Assembly (NCBI GenBank): GCA_020055645.1
Contig: CM034548.1
Location: 39,362,296 to 39,426,295 of the forward strand
DNA from: Tomocerus qinae
Lineage: Eukaryota; Arthropoda; Collembola; Entomobryomorpha; Tomoceridae
Reading direction: 5' to 3'
DNA: 64,000 nucleotides
Shown here: in pieces, positions 1-9,843 of the stretch
Layout: each line of letters opens with the position of its first letter
Numbering within the stretch: the first letter of the stretch is position 1
The notes under the pieces: generated by a model
Told to the model about the DNA's origin: nothing
Seen by the model: the letters and a program-made list of their open reading frames with translations, nothing else
Databases searched by the model: none
Program-made: the position numbers and the translations under genes

Positions 1-608
1 GGCTTTGTAGGGCGACACTGGCAGCCATCCATCAATTTACTCGCATAAGAAACTCAAAGTAAATTTACTGTTTTAGCTGCATCTACCAGATTTTAATAGA
101 TAAAAAATAAAACATTGTAAATAAGAATTTGATAGATTGCTGCCATATTTTCAGATGACATTCGGATCTGTCACTATATAGTTTGCTAATTCTTATAATT
201 GAATTAATTACTACTTTCTATCTGTACATTTCCATTCGTTTAGGTATGGCATGATTGCTACATTCAACTCATGCATTGACAGATGTATCATGTAAAAAAT
301 ATTTATGACACTTGTACCTGAAACCATGCAATGTGGTCATTTGAAAGGACGTCTCATATTATTTTAGTTATCAGCTTTTCAAGCAATGACTATTAAAGTT
401 TTATTACCTTGCTACTGTGTACAGAAGGTGATCTAGCGTAGTCATGTAATTGTATTACAATGCAATATAAAATCATGCATGACTTTTTTTAGACTTAATA
501 AGTAGTAAATAGTTAAGTAGTTTATTTAATAGTAGGTACTATAATGACGTGGACATACTCTGATGCATGTCATGATAATATAATGAGTATTTTCAATTTA
601 ATCAATAG
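1..608. other. Non-coding, probably intron of the ABCC gene
   Basis: I see no convincing exon here. The first supported ABCC exon starts at 609 and needs two bases from an upstream exon, so this stretch is best read as intron. The first ATPase domain of the transporter should lie to the left of the window. The stretch is AT-rich and has stops in all frames. Confidence 0.6.
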
Positions 609-818
609 AACATCTGCATCTTCTAATAAGCACGTTGAACTTCAGAGAATGAGCTCGTTGCAGCCTCCTGAGTCATCTAAAACTAAAGGTCCTATGCTTA
701 GACAGCAATCTCTCCCTGTGGATGAAGAGCCTTCTTCTCCGTTGTCTCCAAGTCGCTCCCGGTCTGGAACTTATGAAAAGAATCCTGAGAAAGAAAATAT
801 TTTTAAGAAATTCTTTAG
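609..818 (+). CDS. SUR: ABCC exon: Ser/Pro-rich linker, part 1
   Basis: The exon begins after the acceptor ending AATAG at 608 and finishes a codon with its first base. It ends TTTAG before the donor GTACCT, leaving two bases of a split codon that the next exon completes to Arg. The peptide is hydrophilic and rich in Ser, Pro, Glu and Lys (SPLSPSRSRSG, NPEKEN) and has no membrane segment. It fits the variable cytoplasmic linker between the first ATPase domain and the second membrane domain. Sequence there is poorly conserved, so the call rests on splice phase and position. Confidence 0.6.
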
Positions 819-3800
819 GTACCTTTTCACATTTAAAATGTTTTTTTTTCTACATTTTCGGAAAATGCTAACGGTAGTTATATATGGCTCATGAACCTGA
901 GTTCATTTTAGAAATGGACTTGATTTTATTAAGAATCTTACTAACAATCATGACACATTATCTGCGCTTAAAGGATGAACAATTTAAAATCAATATTCGT
1001 TTTGCTATAATGGGCATTTGTTTAATAATGCTCGTCTTCTTAATGAGACTTAGGATGGTTCCTCCTAGTAAACCTATATAGTAACTTATAAACTCTACCA
1101 ATGACTAAATAAGGATTAATTTTGTAGTAACATTAAAAGAAGATTTAATACACTAATGATGTACAACTTGTATTCATTTATATCCTTTGTGGAAGCATAC
1201 TTTATATTTTGTTTATATTTTATTTTCTATTAGAAAAACTATTTCTTCGTCTGGATCTTCAAATACTGAAATAGACAAGATTTCTACATCTCAAAAACTA
1301 GTTTCAACTGCTTCGGGAGCTAGCGAAAGTGACTTATGTGACGAGGAGGATCCTGGTAAACATCCAAATGCATCTTGTCTAAGTTTTTTTTTACAGGAAT
1401 ACCTATAGCTATGAATAAGTAAAGTATCTTCAAAGCCTTGCATTGTTATCCCTTTCAAATGTCGGAATACAAACTATATAACCTTTTAACTTCGATAAAT
1501 CTGTTCTTCCAATCAGTAGTACAGATTTAGTAGTACAGTCTCTCAATACAGAATGTAGTTAGAGTCAATTAGCAAGAAAATAAAATCTGGTCTATTGTGG
1601 ACCTTAGCATTTTTTTAAAGATCTTAATTCAGACAATGAATTTGAAAGAGAATATGTTTTAAAAAAGAATCTCGAGAACAGTAAAAATAATTTTAGTTGC
1701 TAATTATAGAATGAAATTGAATTTCTGGTCTAAATATACAAATGCAATCTTGAGTAGATATAAGCACGAATTTAGAGTAGAAGCACAACTATTTGGTTAT
1801 TACTAATTATATGCCAGCAGGTTGTAGAAACTTTTTCTTTTGCTGCAGCCAATTATTCCATGTGAACATTTTTGTGTCTTGTTCATGGAAGGATAGCTAT
1901 AGGAGTTCATGAACTTTATAAATGTGTATTAGAGATTTGTGCAAAGGTCTTTAATGTTGGAATTAATACCGTTTGAAACGACAGTGGTTGAAGTAGGTAA
2001 TAGATTTAAGTAAACGAAAGTGGAGAGTTCATTTTGCTTTGACATGTCATTGAAAGATGAAAGGAGAGTTTGACAGAGATGAAAGAAGTAGCTCGCTGTG
2101 CAAGTGTGTACTTGGGCCAAGGGAAATTGGGTTCGAATTGAATTTCCAGGGATTGATCTTTTTTGTCCAGATGCGGAGCACTCGCTGTTGACGAAGGAGT
2201 ACAGTCAAGATGAACGAGAGTACGGGACGATTCCGTCGCTGGTGTACATGTCCTATATCGCTGCATGCGGAAACTTCCTCAGTGGTCTGTACTTGTTCTT
2301 CGCAATCGGGTACGAAGTGGTTCGAGTGTACACCAACTTCTGGCTGAGTGCTTGGAGTGACAATGTGAGCCACAGCACGGAGGAGGACTATGAAGACATC
2401 ATGTCATACTATTTCCACATTTACGTCCTTCTCAGCGTCGTGACTGTCATCGTGTCCGTGTCATGCAACCTTGTGGGCAAACAAGCTGGAGCAAATTCCA
2501 GAGAAACGCTTCACAACCGAATGATGGATCGTGTTGTCAGATGTCCTGTTAGATTTTTTGATAACACTCCCATCGGACGCATCATCAACCGGTTCTCTTC
2601 TGATGTCGCCGTGGTTGACAGAGTAAACGCTTTCCTTATTTCTACTTCCCTCTCCTCCTCGCCACACAACTCTACATCTTAACAAACATGTTTCGTTTTT
2701 GCGGTCTTTGGGTGCATTAGCACGATTCTTGGTGGTCTTGTTCTTGCTTCCTACCGCAAATTTGATTCATAAACAGAAATCTCTACCAGTCCCATAGGGA
2801 ATGTGCGTGTTTTAATATTGACGATTTTGTAATTGTTGCTTTCAGAAACTATGCATTTCCATGCAAAGATTTTTGCAATTTGTCTTCCTATGTGTGTCTG
2901 CCATCGTTGTAAACGCTATTGTCAATCCTTGGTTTCTACTAGTAGCTTTACCTGTGGTGGGAATTTACTACTACATTCAGCGCTACTACCGATTTTCTTC
3001 ACGGTAATTCAATTCTTATGTTAATATTACTTTTTGTACAAATATTCATAACGAAGTCAATCCTTATACTTTTCGTGTTTCTTCCTTAGAGAATTGCAAA
3101 GAATCCAAGCGATATCCCGTGGGCCAATTTACTCCCATTTCCATGAGACTCTGGAAGGATTATCTACAATACGAGCCTACAGGGAGCAGAAACGCTTCAC
3201 TGAACAAATGCTAACAAAAATTGATATGAATAACAGAGCTGATATGTTTATCAATATTGGCAACCGATGGCTAAGCATTTCACTGGTAACTGCATGTCAT
3301 TGAATGAAATTACCCCATAGAAGAAATATAGAAGTTAATTGAATTATTTATTTTTTTAGGATTATTTGGGAAGCGTGATTGTATTTTTAGCAACTTTGGC
3401 TTCGACAGTGTCCTCTTATCTATACCCTGATGTTGTCTCGCCGTCCATGGTTGGATTAGCCATCAATTATACTCTTCTTGTGCCTGTGTACCTAAACTGG
3501 GTAGTAAAGTTCCTAGCAGAAGTTGAAATGTTTATGAATTCTGTGGAGAGAATGGGTCGCTACGCTCAGTTGGATATTGAAGATTACGAAGGCGACATGC
3601 CCGAATCCTCTTCCGTTTTCTCAGAGAAGTGGCCTTCCAAAGGAGAAGTTGACTTTGAAAATGTCTCCGTCCAATACGGTCCCGACAGGCCGGCAATTAT
3701 TACAGGCCTTAAGCTTCGTGTTCCTGCCAAGCAAAAAGTAGGGATCTGTGGGCGATCCGGGTGTGGAAAATCCTCCCTACTCATGGCCCTTTTCAGAATA

Positions 3801-4543
3801 TCGGATGTGAGTGCTGGCCGTATCTTAATTGACGGTGTGGATATCCAGAAAATGCCTTTGCTGAAACTAAGATCGAGTTTATCAATCATTCCCCAAGAGA
3901 ATATTCTCTTCAGTGGTACTTTGAGATTTAATTTGGATCCTGAAAGAAAAGTTTCTGATGATGAAATGTGGTCTGCTTTGGAATCCTGTCAGATGAAAGA
4001 TACAATCAAAGAAATGCCGGGTCAGCTAGGTAAGCAAAAAGGGAATATTGTTTGATATTATCTTAATAGGAATTCGCAAGCTTATTTTTCAATTAAAAAT
4101 GTAGATGCTGACATCAAAAATGGAGGAGCATCTTTCAGTGCTGGACAAAAACAACTTCTTGCCTTGGCCAGGGCCATTCTACACAAGTCTAAATTGGTTA
4201 TTATGGACGAGGCGACAAGTTCTGTTGACATTGCTACAGAAAGACAAATGTTGCAAGTAGTAAAAGATGTCTTTAAGGATTCAACAGTATTGACTATAGC
4301 TGTAAGAGTAATTTATTTGCAAAATTATCTCCCGATTTTTGTGTATACTTACTATATAATTTATTGTAATTACATTTTTGTTTGTAGCATCGGCTGGACA
4401 CAATAACCGATGGAAACAGAATACTCGTTTTGGAGAGTGGTAAAGTTCTTGAAGACGGCAATCCTGCGAGACTTATGAAACAGCCTAGGAGTCATTTTGC
4501 TCAAATGCTCAAAAGTGCAGATGAACAAAGTAGGCTAGGTTAA
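609..4543 (+). CDS. SUR: ABCC-family transporter, SUR (ABCC8/9)-like, 3' half in eight exons
   Basis: Exons are 609-818, 1234-1355, 2171-2622, 2846-3003, 3090-3285, 3360-4029, 4105-4301 and 4388-4543. All junctions are GT-AG, phases agree at every junction, and the joined frame gives 719 complete residues plus TAA. Order of parts: serine-rich cytoplasmic linker, six-helix second membrane domain, second nucleotide-binding domain with Walker A, Q-loop, signature, Walker B and H-loop. Family knowledge: ABCC proteins are full ABC transporters, and the SUR branch regulates Kir6 potassium channels at the plasma membrane instead of exporting substrates. The SUR reading rests on GICGR before Walker A, YEG after the second membrane domain, NLDPERK, and DIATE after Walker B, where MRP1-type proteins differ. 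The first membrane and ATPase domains are outside the window. ABCC membership is near certain; the SUR assignment is likely but a divergent MRP is possible. Confidence 0.85.
1234..1355 (+). CDS. SUR: ABCC exon: Ser-rich linker, part 2
   Basis: The acceptor is TTTTCTATTAG at 1233 and the donor is GTAAAC at 1356. The first base completes the split Arg codon from the previous exon, and the last base pairs with the next exon to give Asp. The encoded stretch is hydrophilic and ends with an acidic run (CDEEDP) just before the LLTKEY segment that leads into the second membrane domain. The phase match at both ends supports it despite low sequence conservation. Confidence 0.65.
2171..2622 (+). CDS. 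SUR: ABCC exon: first helices of second membrane domain
   Basis: The acceptor is TTTTTTGTCCAG at 2170 and the donor is GTAAAC at 2623. The exon starts in the typical pre-membrane segment (LLTKEY...EYG), then encodes two hydrophobic helices around YIAACGNFLSGLYLFFAIG and YVLLSVVTVIVSVSCNLVG. It continues into the intracellular loop PVRFFDNTPIGRIINRFSSD, a hallmark of the ABCC second membrane domain (consensus FFDxTPxGRIxNRFSxD). The upstream in-frame extension to about 2098 is intron. Confidence 0.9.
2846..3003 (+). CDS. SUR: ABCC exon: helices 3-4 of second membrane domain
   Basis: The acceptor is TTGCTTTCAG at 2845 and the donor is GTAATT at 3004. The frame starts with AAA (phase 0) and leaves two bases at the end. 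Two hydrophobic helices follow, around FVFLCVSAIVVNAIV and FLLVALPVVGIYYYIQ, and the exon ends RYYRFSSR, which aligns with the YFxxxSR motif of ABCC proteins. A different frame is open over much of this exon, but only this frame gives family sequence. Confidence 0.9.
3090..3285 (+). CDS. SUR: ABCC exon: coupling loop of second membrane domain
   Basis: The acceptor is TTCTTCCTTAG at 3089 and the donor is GTAACT at 3286. The encoded loop RELQRIQAISRGPIYSHFHE and the following TLEGLSTIRAY are classic ABCC intracellular-loop sequence that couples membrane helices to the ATPase domain. The exon ends with NRWLSISL, matching the conserved ANRWL element. Confidence 0.92.
3360..4029 (+). CDS. SUR: ABCC exon: last helices and start of second ATPase domain
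   Basis: The acceptor is ATTTATTTTTTTAG at 3359 and the donor is GTAAGC at 4030. Two helices (SVIVFLATLASTVSSYLY; GLAINYTLLVPVYLNWVV) end the second membrane domain. The ATPase domain follows, with Walker A GRSGCGKSS at 3750-3776 (Lys and Ser intact), the Q-loop Gln at 3894-3896 in IIPQENILFSG, and LRFNLDPERK. The GICGR lead-in and NLDPERK resemble SUR proteins more than MRP1. Confidence 0.95.
4105..4301 (+). CDS. SUR: ABCC exon: signature and Walker B of second ATPase domain
   Basis: The intron in front is only 75 bp, with its acceptor at 4104; the donor is GTAAGA at 4302. The signature reads FSAGQKQ in place of LSGGQ. Walker B is KLVIMDE at 4191-4211, with the catalytic Glu present, followed by a D-loop SSVD. 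The exon ends in VLTIA, one residue before the switch histidine in the next exon. Confidence 0.95.
4388..4543 (+). CDS. SUR: ABCC last exon: H-loop and C-terminus
   Basis: The acceptor is TTTTTGTTTGTAG at 4387. The exon opens with the switch His (HRLDTITD) and continues RILVLESGKVLEDG, which is normal for an ABCC C-terminus. It ends with a short tail, KSADEQSRLG, and TAA at 4541-4543. No PDZ-type ligand or extra domain follows. Confidence 0.95.
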   Translation, partial: HRLDTITDGNRILVLESGKVLEDGNPARLMKQPRSHFAQMLKSADEQSRLG

Positions 4544-4731
4544 CCGTTACTGAATTCCGTTAGAACTCTCAAACTTATGGAAAGACAGAATTGCTAATGT
4601 TTTCATGTAAGACGAAATAACGACAACATTAACATGATGTCTAAACGTTTTTGTTAATCTAAAATTAAGATAATTCACTTATGGTTATGTTAACTTCATT
4701 TTTAAATTTTAAAGAGAATTTTTAATATTGA

Positions 4732-4737
4732 AATAAA
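4732..4737 (+). terminator. Polyadenylation signal of the ABCC gene
   Basis: A canonical AATAAA lies 189 bases after the ABCC stop codon, in an AT-rich 3' end. It is the first such hexamer downstream of the stop and so is the likely 3' end signal. Confidence 0.6.
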
Positions 4738-7700
4738 GAAATAACGTTTACATATTGTTACTGTCTATAATACCACAACATACGCTTCCGTCCACGTAAT
4801 GTAATTAATAACTACCATAAATTATATTGTATCTGTAATTCTGATAAGAATATGTTATCTCTTGTGTCTGTTTGTGAGACAATAACGAATTAGCATGTAT
4901 ATTTAATGTAATAATATCAACAGCATACTTTTAGCTATATACTAATGCGACAATAAAAATTATTTTTATGCACTACATTTGCATATTACTATAATTAAAT
5001 AGGAAGAATCAGGGCTATATTTTTAGTACAACATCAATCTAGAAATATACATAGTACAAATCTTTTTATTAACTACAATATATAATCTGTACAACATTCT
5101 ACTTACATCTTCAGTTACTATTAATGATACAGAATCGCGTAGGAAAAATCAATGTTAGAACCAGAAACTTGTTTTAGAATGTCTAAATTCCCTATAAGGG
5201 ACATCAATAAATACCAATGAGCATGTTTTTTCTTCTCGGAAAATGCTTACTACGTACGTAATTGTGTTTGTGATTATGCCTAAAATAGTTACAGATTATG
5301 TCTGTCTCTCTGTAAGAAAATAAATGAATGAGGTTTATAGAAATCATGGAACACATTTATTTACGAGAATGCTAAATGTATTTTTATTTCATCTAGACGT
5401 TTAATACTGCCAGTAAGGACGCCAAGAATCCATTGTAGCATTCTCAATACAGAAAAGTTATCGACACGAATGTATGAAATAGTTGAGACAGTTCATGCTT
5501 TAGTATGTGTAAAAGGTACATCAAAATATTTGTTTAATAGAAAAAAATAATAGATGCGTTATGATTCAGGAACTTCTTGTTTCACGAGCTGTTATTGTCA
5601 ATTGTCTATATAAAGACCAAAATCGTTCATTGACCTAAATATTCCAGTTACAACTGGTTATAACATAGTCTTGTGACATTTCATAAGTCGATCCGTCATT
5701 ATTGTAGAAAATAAGACGAAATTACCTATAAATAAATCGAAATTCTATCCATAAGTTTGACCTTTTTGATGTCTGGAAGCTGACTTATATAACATGCAAA
5801 CGTTGCTGACGTCCGCAGCTTCCACATCCCACGCGTCTGAGATAAATATATCATTTTTACTTTGAAAGGTAAGAACAGGCAATCGATAAGTAGTGCAAGT
5901 ACCAATATATAAGTTATCAAGGGATTGGGGACACTACAAAAAAAGTTGGCAATTCAAAGTTCCACATTTTATATAGCATACTGCAGAGCAAAACTCATGA
6001 TTATGTACTTCCTATAGATTGGGTGATTGCAAATGCTCGTTAATGATCTTGTTATTTATTGTTATGTAATGTGATATGAATCCTATTGATAGTTTACTAC
6101 CAGTGTTTTAATTCATTTGCACTAAAATATGATGAGTTGCATACATGCGAAAAGAAAAGTAACTTTTCTCACGTTTAGCAAGTCTGCTTTAAGTTCGTGA
6201 AGCTAGGCATTCAATTCTTCACGTACTGATAGCAGAGGTGTCAGATTCCAGAGCGACACACGACATGACTCTGGAAGAGAGTACTGACCCGTGTATTAGC
6301 TATGCATTAGGACGATCTGTCAGTAGATAGGTATATATAGCTGATCGATGCAGTTAATACTTATAGATAGATCATGTATTGGTATGCAATATTGTTGGCG
6401 TCTTGTGAATGAGTTTGGCTACGCATGCAATAAAATTGGCATTGGGCAATGTAAATACGCCTTGGAGAGTCGAGAAGTTGAAGTTAGTAGCTTTTCCCTA
6501 TCTTTCACTGGTATGTTGCTGTAGACACTTTTTAATCCTTTGTCTTACTTCAGAAGATATTCATTTATGACACTGGTACAGCTAGGAGATGAACTGCTCT
6601 TGATATAATGTCGATATAGATTTCTTGATAAACAAGGAGATGAGTGGGAGGACTAACATACCGCCTGATCTAAATAGTAGATACATTTGCATACTATTAA
6701 AATACCCTAAATCAATACCTAAACTTATTAAAATGTTTGTATGTTTTCAGCAGGGACTGCTGGCCCTGTATACTTACCTAATATTATGTAAAACACAATA
6801 GGGACTTGCGCTAACAGTAGGCAGATCTTTATTTTACATAGAACATTCATGTGGTAGAATTCTAAAATAGTACCCAATGTGTAGAATGCAATGGTTTCAA
6901 GTTGCATAAGCTACGCTTCGTTCAAAATTGCTCCACTTGTTTTCGTCTCGTTTTACAGAATAGACATAAAACAAGACTTATATTTATATGATACACACGA
7001 ATACCAATACAATTGGATGACATCCTCATAGGTTATCTCATTCTCAATACTCTGTTTGATCGGTTTGCAAAATAGACGATTTGAAAAAGGCTTGTACCTA
7101 CACACATACAAGCTACAAGCATTGTCTATCCCTATTATGCTAACTTCCCTACTTTTAATACATTGGCTGTCATACGTGTCCTGTTATTCATATGCATAAT
7201 TACTGCTATATCTGCTGATATTTTTCAGACAAATAAAAACGTCTGGAAGTCATCTTGTCTCCTAGAGTCTTGCCCTTGCCCTTACTTTAGGTTGTGACCA
7301 CTGGAACTCCGCTGCATAAAGTTGACAGCATTTGAACCTGCATTACTAAAACATACAATTCTCTGAATTTGCATACGACTTCCCTGAAATCCTTGCCAAG
7401 TATTTTAAAGCGGAGTTGTGATACCCGAACCCCATTATAGTTACATTATCTTACATTTTAACCAGTCGTAGACTGCCAGATAGCATTCCAACGTCATCAT
7501 CAAATAACTTTAACTTACAATCACAAACCAAGATACCAATCAAAAAACACCAACGACTGATACAATAGAAGCCACAGATATATGATACAAATTGATTGAG
7601 AAAGTTTCCTTTCTCAGTTTTCGTTACCTCCATTCCGTCCATGAAAATCATTCTATTTCTCCAATTTAAGTTGAGAATCTGATACAAAAGTTTCAGTGTT

Positions 7701-8594
7701 GCATTCTAATTGCTATAATTAGCTATAAAACTACGATAGTAGGGTTTCAAGCAAAAGTACAAGCAGCGAGTAGGTAAGACATTTTAATGAAGAGAATTTA
7801 ATGAAGTTAAGCGAAGAAACCAAATTGCGACTTTGATGTATTTATAATACGTTTTCTTCCTGATTGCACAGGATTGAAAGGCTTCTCTCACTTCAGCTTT
7901 CCATCGTTTATCCCTAAGAAGATATTGTTTGCAGTTTGTCGGCGACTTACAACTCTTACGACAATGAGTAAGTAAATTCAAGTCATATACAGATAGTTCT
8001 ATAACAAACATAATGTCAGCCCCTTCAAACAAATGAATCCTAAATCGTCAGACATCTATAAATAAAACAACAATCTGAAGAGTGCAAAGTTATTGCCGAT
8101 TAGTACATTTCAATCCCAACAAACTCATGAAGCCTCATCTGTAGTGTTGTAATACATTGGGATTTTGCCTAGTTAGGTTATCCTTAGTGTTTACCTTGCA
8201 CTCTGCTCAATTGGATTAGAGAAATCAACATGCAAGTAGGGCACCAAGGTAGTAATGTTTTAGTAGCTAACAGAGTTTGAAATTTGAGAGTAATTAGCTT
8301 TTTAACAAAATTACTTATATTAAATTGTATTATTTATTTTTGAGTAGGTACTAGAACCAGCCGTATGACACAAAATACGTTTTAAAAGCATTTTTAGACT
8401 TGTGATGTCATTAAATGAATTTATTTAGAAACTAGTTACTATATGTGTGAAAACACTTGAACATGTAGTAACTAGTATCGGCACAATCCAATGTGCATTG
8501 GAGTAAGTACCATTTTAGTATAAACTTGCCATGTAGCATGCCATCAAGTATCATAATGTTATTTGTATACTATACATAATAACTTGATAATTAG
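4738..8594. other. Intergenic or intronic, no gene recognised
   Basis: This AT-rich stretch has only short, chance-like ORFs. It should contain the missing 5' exon(s) and promoter of the gene whose 3' exon starts at 8595, or be its intron. I could not find an exon with an ATG ending in the required phase. A 21-codon ORF near 6264 is not supported by anything else. The only structure noted is the inverted repeat at 8431-8476. Confidence 0.5.
8431..8476. repeat. Short inverted repeat, 16-bp arms
   Basis: ACTAGTTACTATATGT at 8431-8446 is matched by the reverse complement ACATGTAGTAACTAGT at 8461-8476, with one mismatch and a 14-base loop. It ends 118 bases before the 8595 exon. It may be a folded RNA, a remnant of an inserted element, or chance in AT-rich DNA. 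Confidence 0.6.
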
Positions 8595-9558
8595 TCTGCT
8601 GGATATAAATATTGATGAGTTACTCCGGGGTGCAGATGTGCAAGAAATCTTGCCGGATACGAACGTCGAAGCTGACTTGGATGCCAAAACTTTTTGGTTT
8701 GATGATCTCGTATTTTCTTTTGACGATGTTTTTGGAAACACTTCTTCCCAAACAGGTTTTGGGGAAAATTATGATTTGTCGTTTGTAAATGCAGTCACCG
8801 AAATTCCAATCCTTGGAAATATCAACGAGTTGATCGACCGGTACGTGTCTGATTTTAAAGACGAGAAGAATCCTCCTAGCCATGCCGAAGAGAATTTGCA
8901 AGCTAATGCTTCGAGATATAAAATTCTTGTAACAGTGAGACCAAATCCCAATGCGACTTCAGCAGCTGCAGGGAGCAGTGAGCATGGGAAGTCTCAAGAA
9001 ATACGGACAACTCGTCTAGTCTTGGATCACTATGACGAAACCAAAGTAGACTTAACCCCGCCGAAAATGGTCAATCCTCACTGGGCCAAATACGCTGACT
9101 CTGATGCATCGGATCCCGAATCGGACTTGGAGCCTGTCGAGGATGCACGTCCAACGACCACTTTGCACTACTTGACTAAAAAAGGAGCCTGGGCTGTGAA
9201 TAAAAAAGGGGGCAACGTGTATCCTGCAGTGTTGAAATTTCAAGATAATATGGTTGCTTTGAATCCCAAGCGTCGAGCCGAAGATGTGGATGAATCCGGT
9301 GGAGAGATCCACTACACAGTCAAGCAAGCCAACACCATTTACTTTGACAACGGATTTCGATTCGAAGTATTCCAACATGATGGGTTTAAGGATTACATTC
9401 TTAAAACCATCTACAGATACCCGAAAACTAATAAGGAACACTCTTTGTGCTCCATTCTCTTTATGTATAGAAGTTCCAAGTTGATTGCTCCCTCCAGCCA
9501 GGTGAATCTTTTCATGAAGCCGCATTCCCAGGTGGCGATCCATGTTGATGAGGTGTAA
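8595..9558 (+). CDS. Unrecognised protein, 320-residue 3' exon without its start
   Basis: An uninterrupted frame of 320 codons ends in TAA at 9556-9558, far longer than expected by chance in this AT-rich DNA. The upstream in-frame stop is at 8554. The only AG between that stop and the coding-like sequence is at 8593-8594, so the exon probably starts at 8595 by finishing a split codon. Its polypyrimidine tract is weak. The first in-frame ATG is at 9067 (residue 158), so translation must begin in an upstream exon. The N-terminal half is acidic. An acidic Ser/Asp cluster (DSDASDPESDLE) sits at about residues 168-179. The C-terminal 120 residues are denser in aromatic and hydrophobic residues and may be a beta-rich domain. 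I see no signal peptide, membrane helix, zinc finger or known motif. There is no poly(A) tract after the stop, which argues against a recent retrocopy. Function unknown. Confidence 0.75.
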
Positions 9559-9735
9559 TCCTTCCAGAAGGCAAAACTCACGGTTCGCTATGTAAAGTAA
9601 CAAGTATTTTTTTTTTATTTTTTGCTTATTTTACATTTTTCATTAGCCTTCAAGTTCTGTCCTTAGCCTACAAGTGAAGCATATTTTTACTAATGTCCGA
9701 ATCAATCAATTCATTTGGTAGATAGGTCGGATATT

Positions 9736-9843
9736 AATAAATAAATACCAATGAGACTAAAACATTTGTGAAGCATAATCAACTGCATAATCATAAAACA
9801 TCTCTTACTATTCTGTAAAAGTAACGAATAAAGTAGCAATAAA
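9736..9843 (+). terminator. Cluster of polyadenylation signals of the unrecognised gene
   Basis: Overlapping AATAAA hexamers lie at 9736-9745, with further copies at 9827-9832 and 9838-9843, about 180-280 bases after the stop at 9558. This is consistent with a genuine 3' UTR for the upstream exon. Confidence 0.5.

Noticed and set aside
2120-2140. GGGTTCGAATT resembling a tRNA B box
   Set aside because: There is no matching A box or cloverleaf around it, and it lies in an ABCC intron just before an exon.
2098-2170. In-frame extension at the 5' side of the third ABCC exon
   Set aside because: It begins at a GTG, contains the acceptor tract TTTTTTGTCCAG, and does not resemble ABCC sequence. 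The phase of the previous exon fits a start at 2171.
9052-9603. 183-codon ORF on the minus strand opposite the orphan exon
   Set aside because: It lies inside the longer 320-codon plus-strand frame and has no better composition or motif. It reads as the antisense shadow.
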